From Phallusia mammillata (lineage: Eukaryota; Chordata; Ascidiacea; Phlebobranchia; Ascidiidae), in assembly GCA_003260075.1 (NCBI GenBank), contig QLIY01000140.1, positions 1-64,000 of the forward strand: a DNA stretch of 64,000 bases. The letters are read 5' to 3'. A model generated the notes under the pieces. The model saw only the letters and a program-made list of their open reading frames with translations, did not search any database and was not told the DNA's origin. Made by a program: the position numbers and the translations under genes. Positions 50,101-61,502 of the stretch are shown here, piece after piece. Position 1 is the first letter of the stretch. Each line of letters opens with the position of its first letter.

Positions 50101-50710
50101 ACATGTAGGGGGCATAATCAGCGTGAGAACAGAAATTTCTCTTAGCCCAACGTCTGCAGTTTTCATTTTCATCCGTGCAGGCATTACGCTCAACCAAAAC
50201 CGTTTCCACCTGCCTTTTCACCACGTCATGAATTATGATATCTTCATCGAGTAGTGGAGGATACTAAAATAGAAAAGTTTGGTTTGTGACAGAATCCAGA
50301 AAAATGTAATTGAACAGGTAGATTTCCCACTAAATAAAAACTAAAAAATAGTAGGGGGGGGGGGAATGTCTTCATCGAGTAATGGAGGGTACTAAAATAG
50401 AAAAGTTTGGTTTGTGACAGAATCCAGAAAAATATAATTGAACAGGTAGATTTCCCACTAAATAAAAACTAAAAAATAGTAGTTTTATTGCATATTTCAG
50501 ACTAGAAGTGTGGGACAAACATCTTAGAGGGGGGTGTGGACAAAAAAGGTTAAGAACCACTGCTTTGCAATATTTAAACTATATTATAAACCTTACCTCA
50601 ATATATTCAGTTGAAACCAAGGTTGATACAGTTGAAACGATAAATATAGAAAGGAGCATGAACTTATAGCGCACCGAACTAGACATATTTTCTGATATTA
50701 CTTTCAACAT
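35119..50710 (-). CDS. Secreted multi-ShKT, multi-TSP1, mucin-like, F5/8C protein
   Basis: A 39-exon gene for a secreted protein of about 2400-2500 residues. The order is: signal peptide; 2 ShKT; Thr-rich linker and TSP1; mucin-like Thr/Ser part; ShKT domains interspersed with TSP1 (23 ShKT in all); eight or more tandem TSP1 in the last third (13 in all); F5/8C domain; stop at 35119-35121. Exons from 5': 50597-50710, 50065-50263, 49790-49927, 49608-49712, 48007-49516 (contains an allelic duplication), 47811-47933, 47424-47669, 47088-47333, 46884-47015, 46644-46814, 46410-46541, 46112-46195, 45918-46034, 45672-45803, 45475-45597, 45211-45357, 45009-45128, 44763-44888, 44209-44463, 43531-43821, 42819-43199, 42322-42492, 41996-42148, 41759-41908, 41362-41571, 40982-41152, 40769-40897, 40163-40305, 39869-40031, 39506-39660, 38790-39021, 38483-38627, 38244-38411, 37640-37818, 36775-37020, 36431-36570, 35892-36109, 35356-35456, 35119-35159. 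Excluding exon 5 the exons sum to 6297 bases, in frame throughout. It is probably an extracellular matrix or cell-surface-binding protein; the exact role is unknown. Confidence 0.95.
35356..36570 (-). CDS. Exons 36-38: F5/8C (discoidin) domain
   Basis: The three exons 36431-36570, 35892-36109 and 35356-35456 encode a discoidin-type domain. It starts with the conserved Cys (ACEMEPLQM), has QWLQIDF, SGIKIQGF and SWVDRFTV strands and ends ARYWRIKV...MKVQFLQC with the closing Cys. In other proteins this domain binds membranes, collagen or glycans. A 13-residue tail follows in the last exon. Confidence 0.9.
37101..37577. mobile_element. Non-autonomous hAT element in an intron, two allelic copies
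   Basis: The left end CAGTGGTTCGCAACC and right end GGGAACCACTG are inverted. Flanks are CACTAGAT (or CACTAGAC in the second copy near 37355) and CACTACAC. A G10 run (37268-37277) separates the allelic copies of the left part. It lies between TSP1 exons. Confidence 0.65.
42819..43199 (-). CDS. Exon 21: three ShKT domains in one exon
   Basis: This exon encodes ShKT domains 16-18, each with six Cys and ending CRQC, CKAC and CGLC. Exons 19 (44209-44463) and 20 (43531-43821) hold two each, while most other ShKT units have one exon each. Intron loss or tandem duplication inside exons explains this best. Confidence 0.85.
43985..44190 (+). mobile_element. tRNA-derived SINE copy followed by an inverted head
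   Basis: It starts with GTCGTGGGTTCGAATCCCAC and the SINE body, then at about 44128 passes into the reverse complement of the family head (GACCGTGATTGCTGG...TTCATC). It lies in an intron of the ShKT/TSP1 gene. It is a rearranged or head-to-head composite copy. Confidence 0.6.
47088..47333 (-). CDS. Exon 8: Ser/Thr mucin-like linker with repeated TGACGTCA
   Basis: 82 residues that are almost only Ser, Thr, Pro, Ala and Val, between ShKT domains 4 and 5. The DNA repeats the palindrome TGACGTCA or near-matches at least five times, encoding MTSS/VTSS-type units, so it looks like an expanded short repeat. Confidence 0.85.
48007..49516 (-). CDS. Exon 5: first TSP1 and mucin-like domain, with allelic duplication
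   Basis: The exon opens with a TSP1 repeat (WGEWSECSHTCGTG) and then runs into a long Thr/Ser/Glu-rich part typical of dense O-glycosylation. A G10 run at 48774-48783 joins two copies of the mucin part: 48784-49190 and about 48370-48773. The copies differ at many residues (for example DATDSENASTT versus DATDLKNASTT), so the alleles are strongly diverged here. The true exon holds one copy, roughly 1.1 kb. Confidence 0.85.
50354..50394 (-). other. Placeholder run and partial copy of ShKT/TSP1 exon 2
   Basis: A G run (50354-50364) followed by the 5' edge of the exon at 50065-50263 with its acceptor, and then a copy of the upstream intron. Confidence 0.75.
50597..50710 (-). CDS. Exon 1: signal peptide of the ShKT/TSP1 protein
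   Basis: Two in-frame ATGs, at 50710 and 50686. From the second, residues MSSSVRYKFMLLSIFIVSTV give a classical signal peptide: basic n-region, hydrophobic core, small residues before the cut. The first ATG adds eight residues. The exon ends in phase 0 at GAG/gtaagg. Confidence 0.85.
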
Positions 50711-52289
50711 TTACGAGAGAACTTTTTGCTACAGTGATCCTAACACGGATCTTTTTCACGAAATACAAAGTCTTGTAAATATACTGCGCCTTTCCCTCTT
50801 CGGTACTTCAGCGCTGCTGCAAAACACAAACACACATGTTGAAAGGGTGGTTGTGACGCACAATCGTTTATGATTCTAGATTCAACGCATTGTTATGAAT
50901 TGTTTAAACGAGACATATAGCTAAATTGGCAGTATTTCCCAAATTTCCAACAGCAAATGAGCTCAACCTATACTGTATACCAAACTATACAGTCAAGCAA
51001 ATGAACCAACAATTGCAAATTGAAAGTACGTTCCTGTAACCCACGACTAAAACTATTTCTTCTACACTGCACAACTTATGCATAACTCCAACATTAACAA
51101 TCACTTAAACCTCTACGTGGTAAGAGCTGTACACTTGAATGACTGCAAGAACGTGAGTTCCCACCCTAAAAGCTCTGGCATCGGCCTGGAACCTTTCTCG
51201 CGTATTTGAAAGTTGCAAGTGCAACACAATACCTGCAGTCCAACGAAGCGATTAATGACAACTTGGATTCTAGCTCCCCAACAAAAGAAGGGGCAACGTG
51301 AATACCTGGTTATTGTCCGGCGCAATTAGAATGCCATTCAGCGATTGGCAGTGGTGATTATATGCGCCTTGGACATGCCAAGTTGCGGTGGCCTTCTAAG
51401 AAAGCTTACGGCACGTTGCAAATTCGGTTAGAGTGTCGCTGGGTGCCTTTTTAGAACATCTCAGGCGACGAACTTCGCCGTTGCAACGTGACGTTTGGCG
51501 TAAACAGCACATAGAATGTTCTAGCAGCGTGTGATATACAGACGATAATATACAATGGCTACTAAAATGTTGACAGGCATTGGCAGGCTGTCATCGTGCG
51601 TTTCATATTGGTTGTAGCACAACGTGAGAATAATGTTGAAAATACCACTTATGACAAGGAAAATATACAAGCTCTCTTTTGTAAAAATTGGAATAAGTTA
51701 GCTTATTTTGTCAAAGGTTAGCATAAAATTACAATCGCTGGTATTTTTTTTCGTTTTTTTCTAAATCGCCAGTTAGTTTAAATATTTAGACTTAACTTGA
51801 AAGCTATTAAACAAGCTTTAGATTTAAAAAAACACAATAAAAGTACAACGTACAAACGATGGCAATGTATTTATCTTATGGGGGGGGGGGGCATTTTTTT
51901 TCGTTTTTTTCTAAATCGCCAGTTAGTTTAAATATTTAGATTTAACTTGAAACAAGCTTTAGATTTAAAAAAAAACAATAAAAGTACAACGTACAAACGA
52001 TGGCAATGTATTTATCTTATGGCAGGACGGAAACAAATCGTACAAAAATGCAACATAACATGCTTCTATATACTGGGGCTTCTTCATTTATCGAAGGCAA
52101 TGGGCATATATGGGCACACAATTAACACAAATGTACATTTGAAAAGTATTCCGCCTTTTTCAACAATCGTTCGTTATTGGGTTGTCTGTTTGTTGGTGAA
52201 ACAATATGTTTAATAAAACTGTTTATATCTTGTTGATATTTCTAAAACTTTTTCGTGAAGGAAAACTAATTTGATGAACAGATGAAATT
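50711..52289. other. Intergenic, no gene recognised
   Basis: Upstream side of the ShKT/TSP1 gene and 3' side of the next gene. It includes an allelic duplication around a G run (51890-51901). No supported coding sequence. Confidence 0.55.
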
Positions 52290-53430
52290 TCACCCTTTCT
52301 GCTTTATGCGTGGATTTGCAATGTTAACAACACGCCTTCTTGGCTTCACTGAAGAAATAGAAGCTGCAAAGTTGTGTTCGAGAAGCTTCGGCGTCGGCCG
52401 TTGCTTAATCACTACGTCACCGCTGCAGACAAAATTGTCTATGACGTCACTTGGGCTTTTGTCGTGACGTGTTTTCTCTCCGACGCGTTTCGCTGCCTGA
52501 CGGGGCTGATTTTGCTTGTTCGGTTTGACGACTCGGGTTTGTGACGTCATCACGGCACCGTCCTTAAAAATGACGTCATTCTGGGCCCCGACCTGAGTCG
52601 TGGCGACTGTGGGCAGCTCGGAGGAGCGTGGTTGCTTAGCAACGGGCTGGGTGCTGATGATTGGCGGAACCACTCGACGTTTCATGATCACCTGACTGCG
52701 GTTACTGTTCAACAGATTGTGAGGAATCTGAAAAATGAAAATTAGTATAATTTTGTTAATGAATCGACCGAAAACGCGTAAGCACTAAAAACGCGTAACG
52801 CTTACGCGTGTGCACAAAATGCCTTGTTATTGCTTTTCGTCGCTGATAATACCATCTAGTTAGAGTGTTAGACTATCTCAGATAAAATGAGGTACAATTT
52901 TTGGACGTATTCGCATAATAAACTCACATAAGTCGCTTTGCTGTCTTCAAGGGTTTTCGCTTTGGCAAATGCTGTTGACATCGCATCTTTAAATCCACCT
53001 TCCTGTGCCAATCGTTCCTTAAGCCAAACAAAAAACATGTTTCAACAACGTATCAAGCCCGAATCTTCTAAAAAAATGCGTTTGTCTCCTAAAAGTTTAT
53101 TTTAGCACAGCAATTTCTTGGTAAAGAGACTTTTTAAATGTGTTTGAAACTAAACAGTGGCATTGTGTCATACAATGTAATATTATATTATGTAACATCC
53201 CAGGAATTGGAAAAGTATCTTTTCTAAATCTTTTGCTACAGTTGAATGGCTTGATCCAAATTATCTTTTTGATTTGTTAAATATTATTCTTTTATTCTAC
53301 ACAGGAAAAACACAACACTTTTTCAGTTACCTGCAGTTGTGGCTTGGATTTAAAAGCGCCGTTGGTCGTTAATTGTTCGATCACCGACCTCACGAGCGCC
53401 TTCTCGTGGCCAATCATGCCTTGTATTCGC

Positions 53431-53462
<32 letters not shown>

Positions 53463-56400
53463 ACGATTTTTGTGGTGCGGCGGGTGTAGCGGTTTACGAC
53501 CGTCTTTGGATTTCGAAGATGACTGGCTGCTTGGGTAGAGACCAGGCTGCTGAATCACCTACGGTAAAAATGTCCAAATAGATTGATTTGGGCGAACACT
53601 TGGATTGAACCAAAATAATTAACTTCCAACACCCACAATCTTGTTTGTACCTAAGGTTTAAATGACTTTGAAAACCGTTCTGTTTCCTGTGATGAAATAA
53701 TAAATGCAGCACTACTAAGTGTCTTCATTTTGAAACCAAAAAAGTCGGAACAGTGTATCCGAAAAGCACTCTCAAACCACTGTTATTAACTGTAACTACT
53801 TAGTCTTAAGTCATTTCTATGGCCCCTAAAAAGGACAAGGCCCATAAACTAAAGGTAGTTAACATGGGTTTAATAAACTTTAAATCAGAAAGAGCTAAAA
53901 AATTGGCATTAGCAAATGTCTAGGCAAACTGAATATCAGTTTACCCTGTATCTGATGAACTCCGTATTTTTCTCTGGAGCTCGTTTAAGGAAGTTAGCGG
54001 TGTCAAGAACTTGTTTCATCATTTGACCCGAATTGAATGTGGATGAAGGAGTTTGCGGGCGATTTCCTGTTTCCATCTCTCCAGTGCCCCTGGCAACACA
54101 ACGATTGTGTACCATTAAAAACTGTTTAAGATTTTATGACTAACGTGTTATCTTACGTAATGATAAAGATTTGCAAAAACTGACAACGGAAGTACTGCAA
54201 AAAGGTAAATTTTAGTGTCGTGGTAACAAACTTATGTTACATAAAAAGAAAAGATATAGGAAACCTAAAACTCTACATGTTAATATTTGTACGAAGTTGC
54301 TTTAAACATTATGATAAACTGGCGTCTAATTAGCCACTAACCACGATCAAACAAACGCAATTCGATAAAAACTGGCCGAAAATAAAATCTACATTAAACT
54401 TTTAGCTTACGAGACTGAAGTTCCCATGACGACAGGGAGATGCAACTTCTCAAATTGCTGATCATCCTCGTTTTCCGCTCGTTGATCCTTCTCTTCAGCA
54501 ACGCCGCTCTTCTCGATTTTTTCACCTTTTCCAACTTTAGATTTTGTTTTATCAAAGTTCGGTCGCTCGATGGGAGCTTGCTTTGGCAGCACGGGTAACT
54601 TAACTTTGGTTCCAGGACGACTTGGGCCCTTTCTTGACCCCTTAACGCTTCTTTGGGCTGCGCCACGGTTTAGAAACAATCTTCCAGGTTTAGGATACTC
54701 CTGATCATGTTGCTCGCTGTCGTTAGGTGGCGCCTCGGATCCAACTGGTCCAATACGGGTCACGTGGTCCTTGCCGATGTTGAGGTCATGCTTCGTTGGC
54801 GACACTTCACTCTGGCGTCTTCGGGTTTCGGTAGCAATGGCTGGTAGAACGGCTTGTGAGGATGCCAATCCACTCATTGGCACCGTTGAAATATCGTCGC
54901 CGATTTCACGAACAACTCCTTTGCGTGTTGATGTCTCGACGTCGTACTTGACTTTGACCTTTGCCGTTTCAACCACTGAGTAATTGGAAGAAAGACGACT
55001 CTAAATAGAAAGAAAACAAGTGACGAGACATTAGGCCGGGCAATGCTCCAATGTGACGTCAGCGGTCTATTACATTCACTTGCGTTGGGTTTAAATGCGA
55101 GATTGCTGATGAAAGTTTGGACTATTTTCTACCATTTTTTTGGTTTTGCGTATTGACCTTATTTCGCAACCCCATACCACCTGGCGGCTTTTTCTATCGC
55201 TGTGTATATCACCTAAATCTTGTTTGAATGGGTAGACCAAGTTCCTCTTGTCTACACTAGCTAATTAATGAAACCAGCATGTTTGGAATCCCTAAAAAAC
55301 GTCCTAGACATTGGTTCTGCAAAAAACGGGGCTGATCAGTTTTGGTCAGTTTCATGTGACTTAAATTAAATATAACAGAAAGCTACTTGCGTACCACCTG
55401 AAAAGCCTTGACGTACCACTAGTGGTACGTGTACCACAGGTTGGGAACCAATGGTTTAAACGGACGTTAAACAAAATATAGTGTAACCTTAAAAAACATT
55501 GCTTTGGCAGGTATATATATGTTTATGATAACAAAAGTTGGTACAGACACGCAGCAACTAGTTATCTATACGTGGTTATACCAACAAAGAAACAAGCTTT
55601 TACCTCTTTGTGTCTCAGTCTGAATCCCTTTCTCTCCTCCGGATTTCCCTTCTCCCTCTCCGCTCTCTTCCTCCTCCTCATCTGCGCTTTCTGCTCCTCC
55701 CTATTCCTCTGCATCTCCATCTGCAATCTCTCTCGTTCGTTTTCCGCCACTCCAGTTTTCCTCGACCAACGATCGTCCGTTACTATGACAACCGACGACG
55801 ACCCGGCGTCGCTGTTTGTCCGTTTGGCGACATCTTGTGACTGTTCAGGGTTTTTGATAATGACGCGCGCCACCCAGCGGTCGACTGGTTCCCCGTTTGG
55901 AACAGCGGGTTTTTCGCGTTTTCGTTCGAATTTGATCATTCCCGCTACGTCGCTTTCACGCTTAGCTTTGTTCGCGTGAAATTTAATGTAGAACGAGTTT
56001 TTACCATCTTTGTAGACTGCGTTATTTCTACGCTTGTGACGAACAGTTCCATTAACGTACCTGTATAGAAAGATCCCAATAAATAAATGCTGCACCTTTA
56101 CAAGTGAAAAAAATTAAGTGCCGTGTGTACAAAATCACTAAATGAAAGACCAATTGTGCTTATTTCGTTCTTTTTAAATATCCATTTCCTTCTTATATCT
56201 ATTAGATTCTTCAAAAAGCAAACAATCAAATATTAAAGAAGTCAAAAATCAACATTTTTTTCAAATCATCCATTTACAAATCATAAACTCTTGATTAAAT
56301 TAATGTCACGCTATAGCCGTACAGAGCAGTGCAATCACTCGCTGAGGGCAAAACGGTTTGAGAAACACTACCAAAGAATCCAGTTATGATTCTGGGCACG

Positions 56401-58025
56401 CAGTTGTAGTCTATAAACTAAAACCCACCTCAATAGTTTTTCTTTGGTGGAAGGTTCAACATTGGCACCTAAGTACGGTAACTCCACACTTTCTTCGTCC
56501 GCTCTACGCCGAGTATTCATTCTTCCCCGGTTAAACCCGCTCCCGTGCATCGCCCGATGACCATCCTTTTTAAAATTCCATTTATATCTGATCACAGGTA
56601 AAAAAATTGAAAAGGCACTACCAGGCCAATGCAAATGGGAATAAACGCAAATGTAAAGCAGAAATTTCATACTTGTCGTAATACCCTAAAAACTCTGACG
56701 GGTTCAGCGTCGACTTTATGTCATCATCAGTGACGTCATCAGCGCGGCTTGCGTATTTTTGGGCGACTTCCATTAGTAGACGCGGATCCTTACCCGTTAT
56801 CTGCGAAAGTCACTTTGTCCTAAACAGCTTTAGGCATAACAGTGTGAAAACAATATACTTTTATTGAAGGGAGTTTAATGTCGCTGCCATCGGACGAATA
56901 GCCGTCATCGTGTTCCACTCTTTCATCCCAAGGAACGTATTTGTATGTCACAGGGTCCACTATGTCGCTGCGCTTCGTCAGGGACTTTACTCGCATACTT
57001 TTCTGCAACATGGAAATCACAAATTGGTTAAATTTTCATGCCTACAGATTTGCAAAGAAATGTAGTTGGTAAATTTAAAAATTTATGGACATAAAGTCTT
57101 GTACTAAAGTGTGTTACATTAGGATTTAAAAGGAGAATTTGGGCAAAACAACGGTCTATAAAAACTAAAACAAATTTCACTTGGTAGCTTTTGAATCACT
57201 AGAAAAAACACTTTACAAAAAACGCTGTTTTGTGCAGTTTTCCGGCCGCTACCGCAAGTGTGAATTATTATTGACGGTTGGTGAAATTAATTTTGAGTGA
57301 CTTTCCCGTCTGTACTGACCTTATAATTGTCGTACATGTCACGCAAATTGGCATAGCTGTGATATTGTCCGTCGACATTACTAGAAATCGCAGGTAGCAT
57401 TACAGAATCCGGACTATCAAATCTCTCAGGATCTGCTTTAGGGGGTTTTCTACTGCCTTTTCGTTTTCGCGTTGTCGTCGGCTTTGGTCGGGTGCCATCT
57501 GCTAACCTGGTAAAAAATTGGAAATGGAGAAAAATACAGTTGATGCACCACTCTGTGCCTAAATATATGCATTGAAAAAAGGCTTTTCAGGCTTACAAAG
57601 CAAATTGAACGGCAATGCGTCAAAAAAACCTCAGAATGTTGTATTCACTGCCTATAAACTTTTATGTAAAACAACAACAGGGGCGAATTAAGGTTCGAAA
57701 CAGGCACTTGTTTCGTATTAAGTTGCATCTAGTTGGTTGGTTCAGGTTTTCACGAAACAATAAAACAGTTTATTGATGAAAAGTTTACAACGTTAATGCA
57801 ATCACTAAAAACGCAACAAAATCTTCGCCCCATGGATTATACTTACTTTGGATTCGGAATAGCATTTGTCCATCCGTAAATAGGTTCTTCGTTTCCACAG
57901 TACACTACTTTCTCCGCTTGAATACGCTCTTGTGCCACAGTCCGATCGCTTACCCGCATAAGGGCGGTGGCGAGCGCACGATCCTTTTGTGGAGGCAAAT
58001 GTGTGGAAACCACGTGGGCAACCAT
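52290..58025 (-). CDS. Unrecognised charged, disordered protein, 11 exons
   Basis: Exons from 5': 57847-58025, 57320-57506, 56859-57002, 56673-56800, 56429-56587, 55604-56060, 54411-55000, 53945-54089, 53331-53558, 52928-53017, 52290-52727. They join in frame to about 914 residues, start ATG at 58025, stop at 52290. There is no signal peptide or membrane segment. Residues about 270-420 are strongly basic and contain an Arg/Glu/Lys helix (QMRRRKRAEREKGNPEER), likely coiled coil. Exon 7 and the C-terminal exon are Pro/Ser/Lys-rich and probably disordered. Patches that look conserved include DGYSSDGSDIKLPSIK and a short helical part around MIGHEKALVRSVIEQL. Exon 9 contains a 29-base C/G run (53432-53460) that may be a gap, so the proline stretch there is doubtful. 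I do not recognise the family. Confidence 0.85.
53432..53460. other. 29-base G run inside a coding exon
   Basis: Interrupts exon 9 of the unrecognised gene and reads as polyproline. It keeps the frame, so a real polyproline tract is possible, but its purity and the other runs in this scaffold point to a gap of uncertain size. Confidence 0.55.
55380..55443. mobile_element. hAT-type right end
   Basis: The segment ends CAGGTTGGGAACCAATG and is followed by GTTTAAAC. An internal palindrome TACCACTAGTGGTA is typical of such elements. The left end was not found. Confidence 0.4.
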
Positions 58026-60065
58026 TGTGAGGTCACTGATCAGCTGTGACGTTTAAAACACAACTATATAGCGCCTGGCACTATAAGAGCGACATGTTAA
58101 AACAATTTCTATAAGTTTGGTTGCTTATACTGGTTGTGCCTTTCGTGCTGACTTAAGCTGGCTATAAACTTGACCAGACGTAATTTGAAGGCTTGTGATT
58201 GACTTGTCTAAACAATAAAATAACAAACTTCTGCACTCTCTTCCAGAAATTCAACTCTTAAATACAACTTTTCCAGCCAAAGTTTTGTGTTGTTCAGCAT
58301 ACCGTTACTGTTCAGTCTGGTGCCGGCTTTCAGCAATCAATATTTGGTAATGTGCAAAGCTATGACCGCACATCACTTAATTACTAACTAACCTTGTTTA
58401 TCGACACTTAACTGCTCAGGCCAATATGTACACACAGTAGGCTAATACAACCAACATTTGAAACAACAAAGAAAATATTTCTCTATTTCTCTATATAGGC
58501 CTACATGGAACTATAACGTATCGAGTGTCCACCAACAATTAACATAAACCCAGTTTCGTACTATTCTTGCCGTTTTAGCGTTTCTTCGAAAACACGCCAA
58601 AACGTCTATCAGTAAATTTTGAACAACACAGCAAACTCATTTATTCAGTTGCCAAACCTCCACCCATTAGCATTAATCAGTTCGGCAGTGTTACCCACAC
58701 GAAACCAGTCACCGAAGTGATAGGTAAGTGGTTATTAAGCCCATCGTCCAGTGCAAGTCGGGTTGAATGTGCTTAAAGTGGAGTGCTCAAAAGTGATTGT
58801 AACCCACAAATCGATAACTTTTGACACAGATGGACCGAATAGCCTATGAATCACAGTCAAACAACTTGATATAGTAAGGTTAGTGATAGAATAATAATTT
58901 TCATTGCAAAAATAGCAACGTGCGCACCTTTAAGTAGTTTATGGTGTGTTTTAATAGCTGTTTAGGATATGTAGGTGGTAGATCATCTGTGAGGATTGAC
59001 TTATGATGGAACAGAAGCAAGTACAAGCTATTTTTTGCACAAAAACATGACACTTATTAAGACTCGTTTCCAAAGTTTTTAGACGTAATTGTTGCCTCAG
59101 AGTTTCTGTAACACTGAGCTTGCACGCCTAAAGTTTTTCGCTTTCCTTGCCTAGATTTACCCTAAATTATGTCCAATTTATCTCATAGCTTGCCTTACCT
59201 CTCCTGTATCAGCATTTACATGCACTACATGTGAAAACGCACGTGTAATACTCAACACCTCAGCCAGCTATGGTCAACAGTGAAAACGTCCAGGCATCTG
59301 TAACTGCAGAAACCTGGTCCAAAACGACTTCACCACACAGGCAGATCACACAATGCACGGTCGCCTCGTCGCCAATTGAGAGCTAATGTTTACAAATTAA
59401 GTACACGACGACGGGCCAAAGCAATTGCTGTAAATGCTGACAAAGGCTTGTTTCATCGGGCCGGGTAGAGTTTCATACGTTATATGTCTGGCCGATTTAG
59501 GAGGTCAGGGAGCGGTCGAGGTACGGTTACGTTTTGCTGTTGGTTTAGTTTGAAGAAGATGTTATGTGTTACATGCATGCTGGAATTTACAAAACACGAC
59601 GCATTGGTCAGTATGGATGGGTGTGACGTTTTGGCTTGTGGTTTTGAAAGAAAGGTGGCACGTGTCCAAACGATCGAGTTTCTATCGCTGTTTTAAAGGG
59701 CCATAACAATTTAAAATGTAGCCTAACGTTTAACAATAAATGTTTAGTTTTGAAGCATTTGTCAATCAATATAAAAGCATAAAACCTCCGTTTGCAACAT
59801 ATTTAGGGCGTAAAAATGAATTTAAAAACAAGATTCGATCATTCTGCATCAGACACACACATTTACCAAAATTACCTTTCCTCAGTAGCCAAAAATATGA
59901 AAATGAAATCTCACACTATCTTACCGGTTTTACACTAAACCTTCAGAATTTCGACTCAAATTAACGCAATTTTTGGCTGACTACATTTTGACTAAAAAGC
60001 AGTGGCATTGTTTCACTAATCCTAGCTTCAGCCAGCGCGACTTTCGTCCATGACAAAGTCGATTC
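58026..60065. other. Intergenic, no gene recognised
   Basis: Upstream of the unrecognised gene. Short plus-strand open frames at 59484-59696 and 59740-59964 have no domain or splice support. Confidence 0.5.
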
Positions 60066-60205
60066 TTAACAACTTGCAACAACAAAGGCCGTGGATTTTT
60101 CCTTTTCGTCGACTTCAATCAACACCCGACCAGCCGGTGTTTGTTTGGGTACAGACGAGACACAATTAACTTGCCCTGTCGGCCCCAAGATAATATTGAC
60201 TTTTA
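60066..60205 (-). CDS. Candidate terminal exon of an unidentified gene
   Basis: On the minus strand an acceptor (AAACGTTCAG) is followed by 46 codons ending in TAA. The residues (KVNIILGPTGQVNCVSSVPK...) look more protein-like than neighbouring frames, and the segment is GC-richer than its surroundings. No upstream exon was found. It could be chance. Confidence 0.25.
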
Positions 60206-61502
60206 CTGAACGTTTAAAAAGTCACGAAAGCTTGTGGTCGCTGCCTGCCTTCCTTCGTGCTTTCTTACGACTTTTACGCTGTCACAATGTATCGCTTGAA
60301 CACCGAGGTTCGGTATATTGCACAGACTTGTATTTTCTTTGTTTATTTGAAACACAGGTAAACAATAACCATTCTGCACGATACTAGATTACTTTAGCCT
60401 TTGGCGCACGCATGGGTTTGTTAAAGTTTAGTTTTAAAAAAACGTTTTTAGGAAAAAAATAAGGTTTTAAACTTTAAAATAAACACAAGTAGTAACCTCG
60501 TTAGAAAACTCACCTTTTTACCAGCAAATTAGTCCATGTAAATAGATGTGTTCGCATAATATACTGTCTGGTCAAAATACACTGGTCTACCTAATATTCT
60601 CAAAAACTTGCAAACTGCTTTGGCTACGTAATTTTTGTAACACAAGCAATGTGGCTTTAATCAAAATTTGCTCATTTGAAATGTTTATTTAAGGCAAGAT
60701 GGGGGGGGGGTAGAAAACTCACCTTTTTACCAGCAAATTAGTCCATGTAAATAGATGTGTTCGCATAATATACTGTCTGGTCAAAATACACTGGTCTACC
60801 TAATATTCTCAAAAACTTGCAAACTGCTTTAGCTACGTAATTTTTGTAACACAAGCAGGTTTTTTTAAGGTTTGGTTTGGGTGACCGCTAAGTAGTGGGG
60901 GGGGGGATTTAAACACACAGTTCTCAAAATAAAGAGAAGAAATGATCAAACGACAGTTGTAAGTTTTCATTGAATTGACTCATTGCTACAGTTTTTTCAA
61001 ATTTGCTTTAACGTGAGGATGACAACGTTATAAAATCAATTGCGATTGACTGCAAGTATCGTAAGAAAATCAAGTAATACTATATGCTGTGTTTCGGTCG
61101 AAATGGTTCGTGTATATTGAGGATGGATATTACAAAATACATATGATTTTGAGTTACAGTAAGCTGTAAGTGTTAGGTTGGCAACATATACATTATACGC
61201 AATGAATGAGGGCTAAGCTTTGCACATACAGAAATAAAACGGCACCCATATTGCACATTTTTAGAATTCTACAGCTCTCAACCACAAATATGAATTCATC
61301 TCAGTTAAATATCAAGCTAAATCAAATCGCTATGATAGTCCAATGACAAATCATGTATTTTGTAACGCAAAAAGTGCATTATTTTGATCTTTCCATTTTA
61401 GTTTAGTAGCAAATTCTAGTTATTTTTAAACACAAGGATTGAAATGATGTTTAACAGTATGATCGTAAAACAATGATAAATCAGAAAAAAATTATGAAAC
61501 AT
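60206..61502. other. Intergenic with two allelic joins
   Basis: About 190 bases at 60508-60700 are repeated at 60711-60860 after a G10 run (60701-60710). A second run (60897-60906) follows a 36-base piece also found at 23976-24011. No gene seen. Confidence 0.6.

Noticed and set aside
40769-50263. A toxin gene, because of the ShKT domains
   Set aside because: ShKT is common in large non-toxin secreted proteins. Here it is one of many modules in a matrix-like protein with TSP1 and F5/8C.
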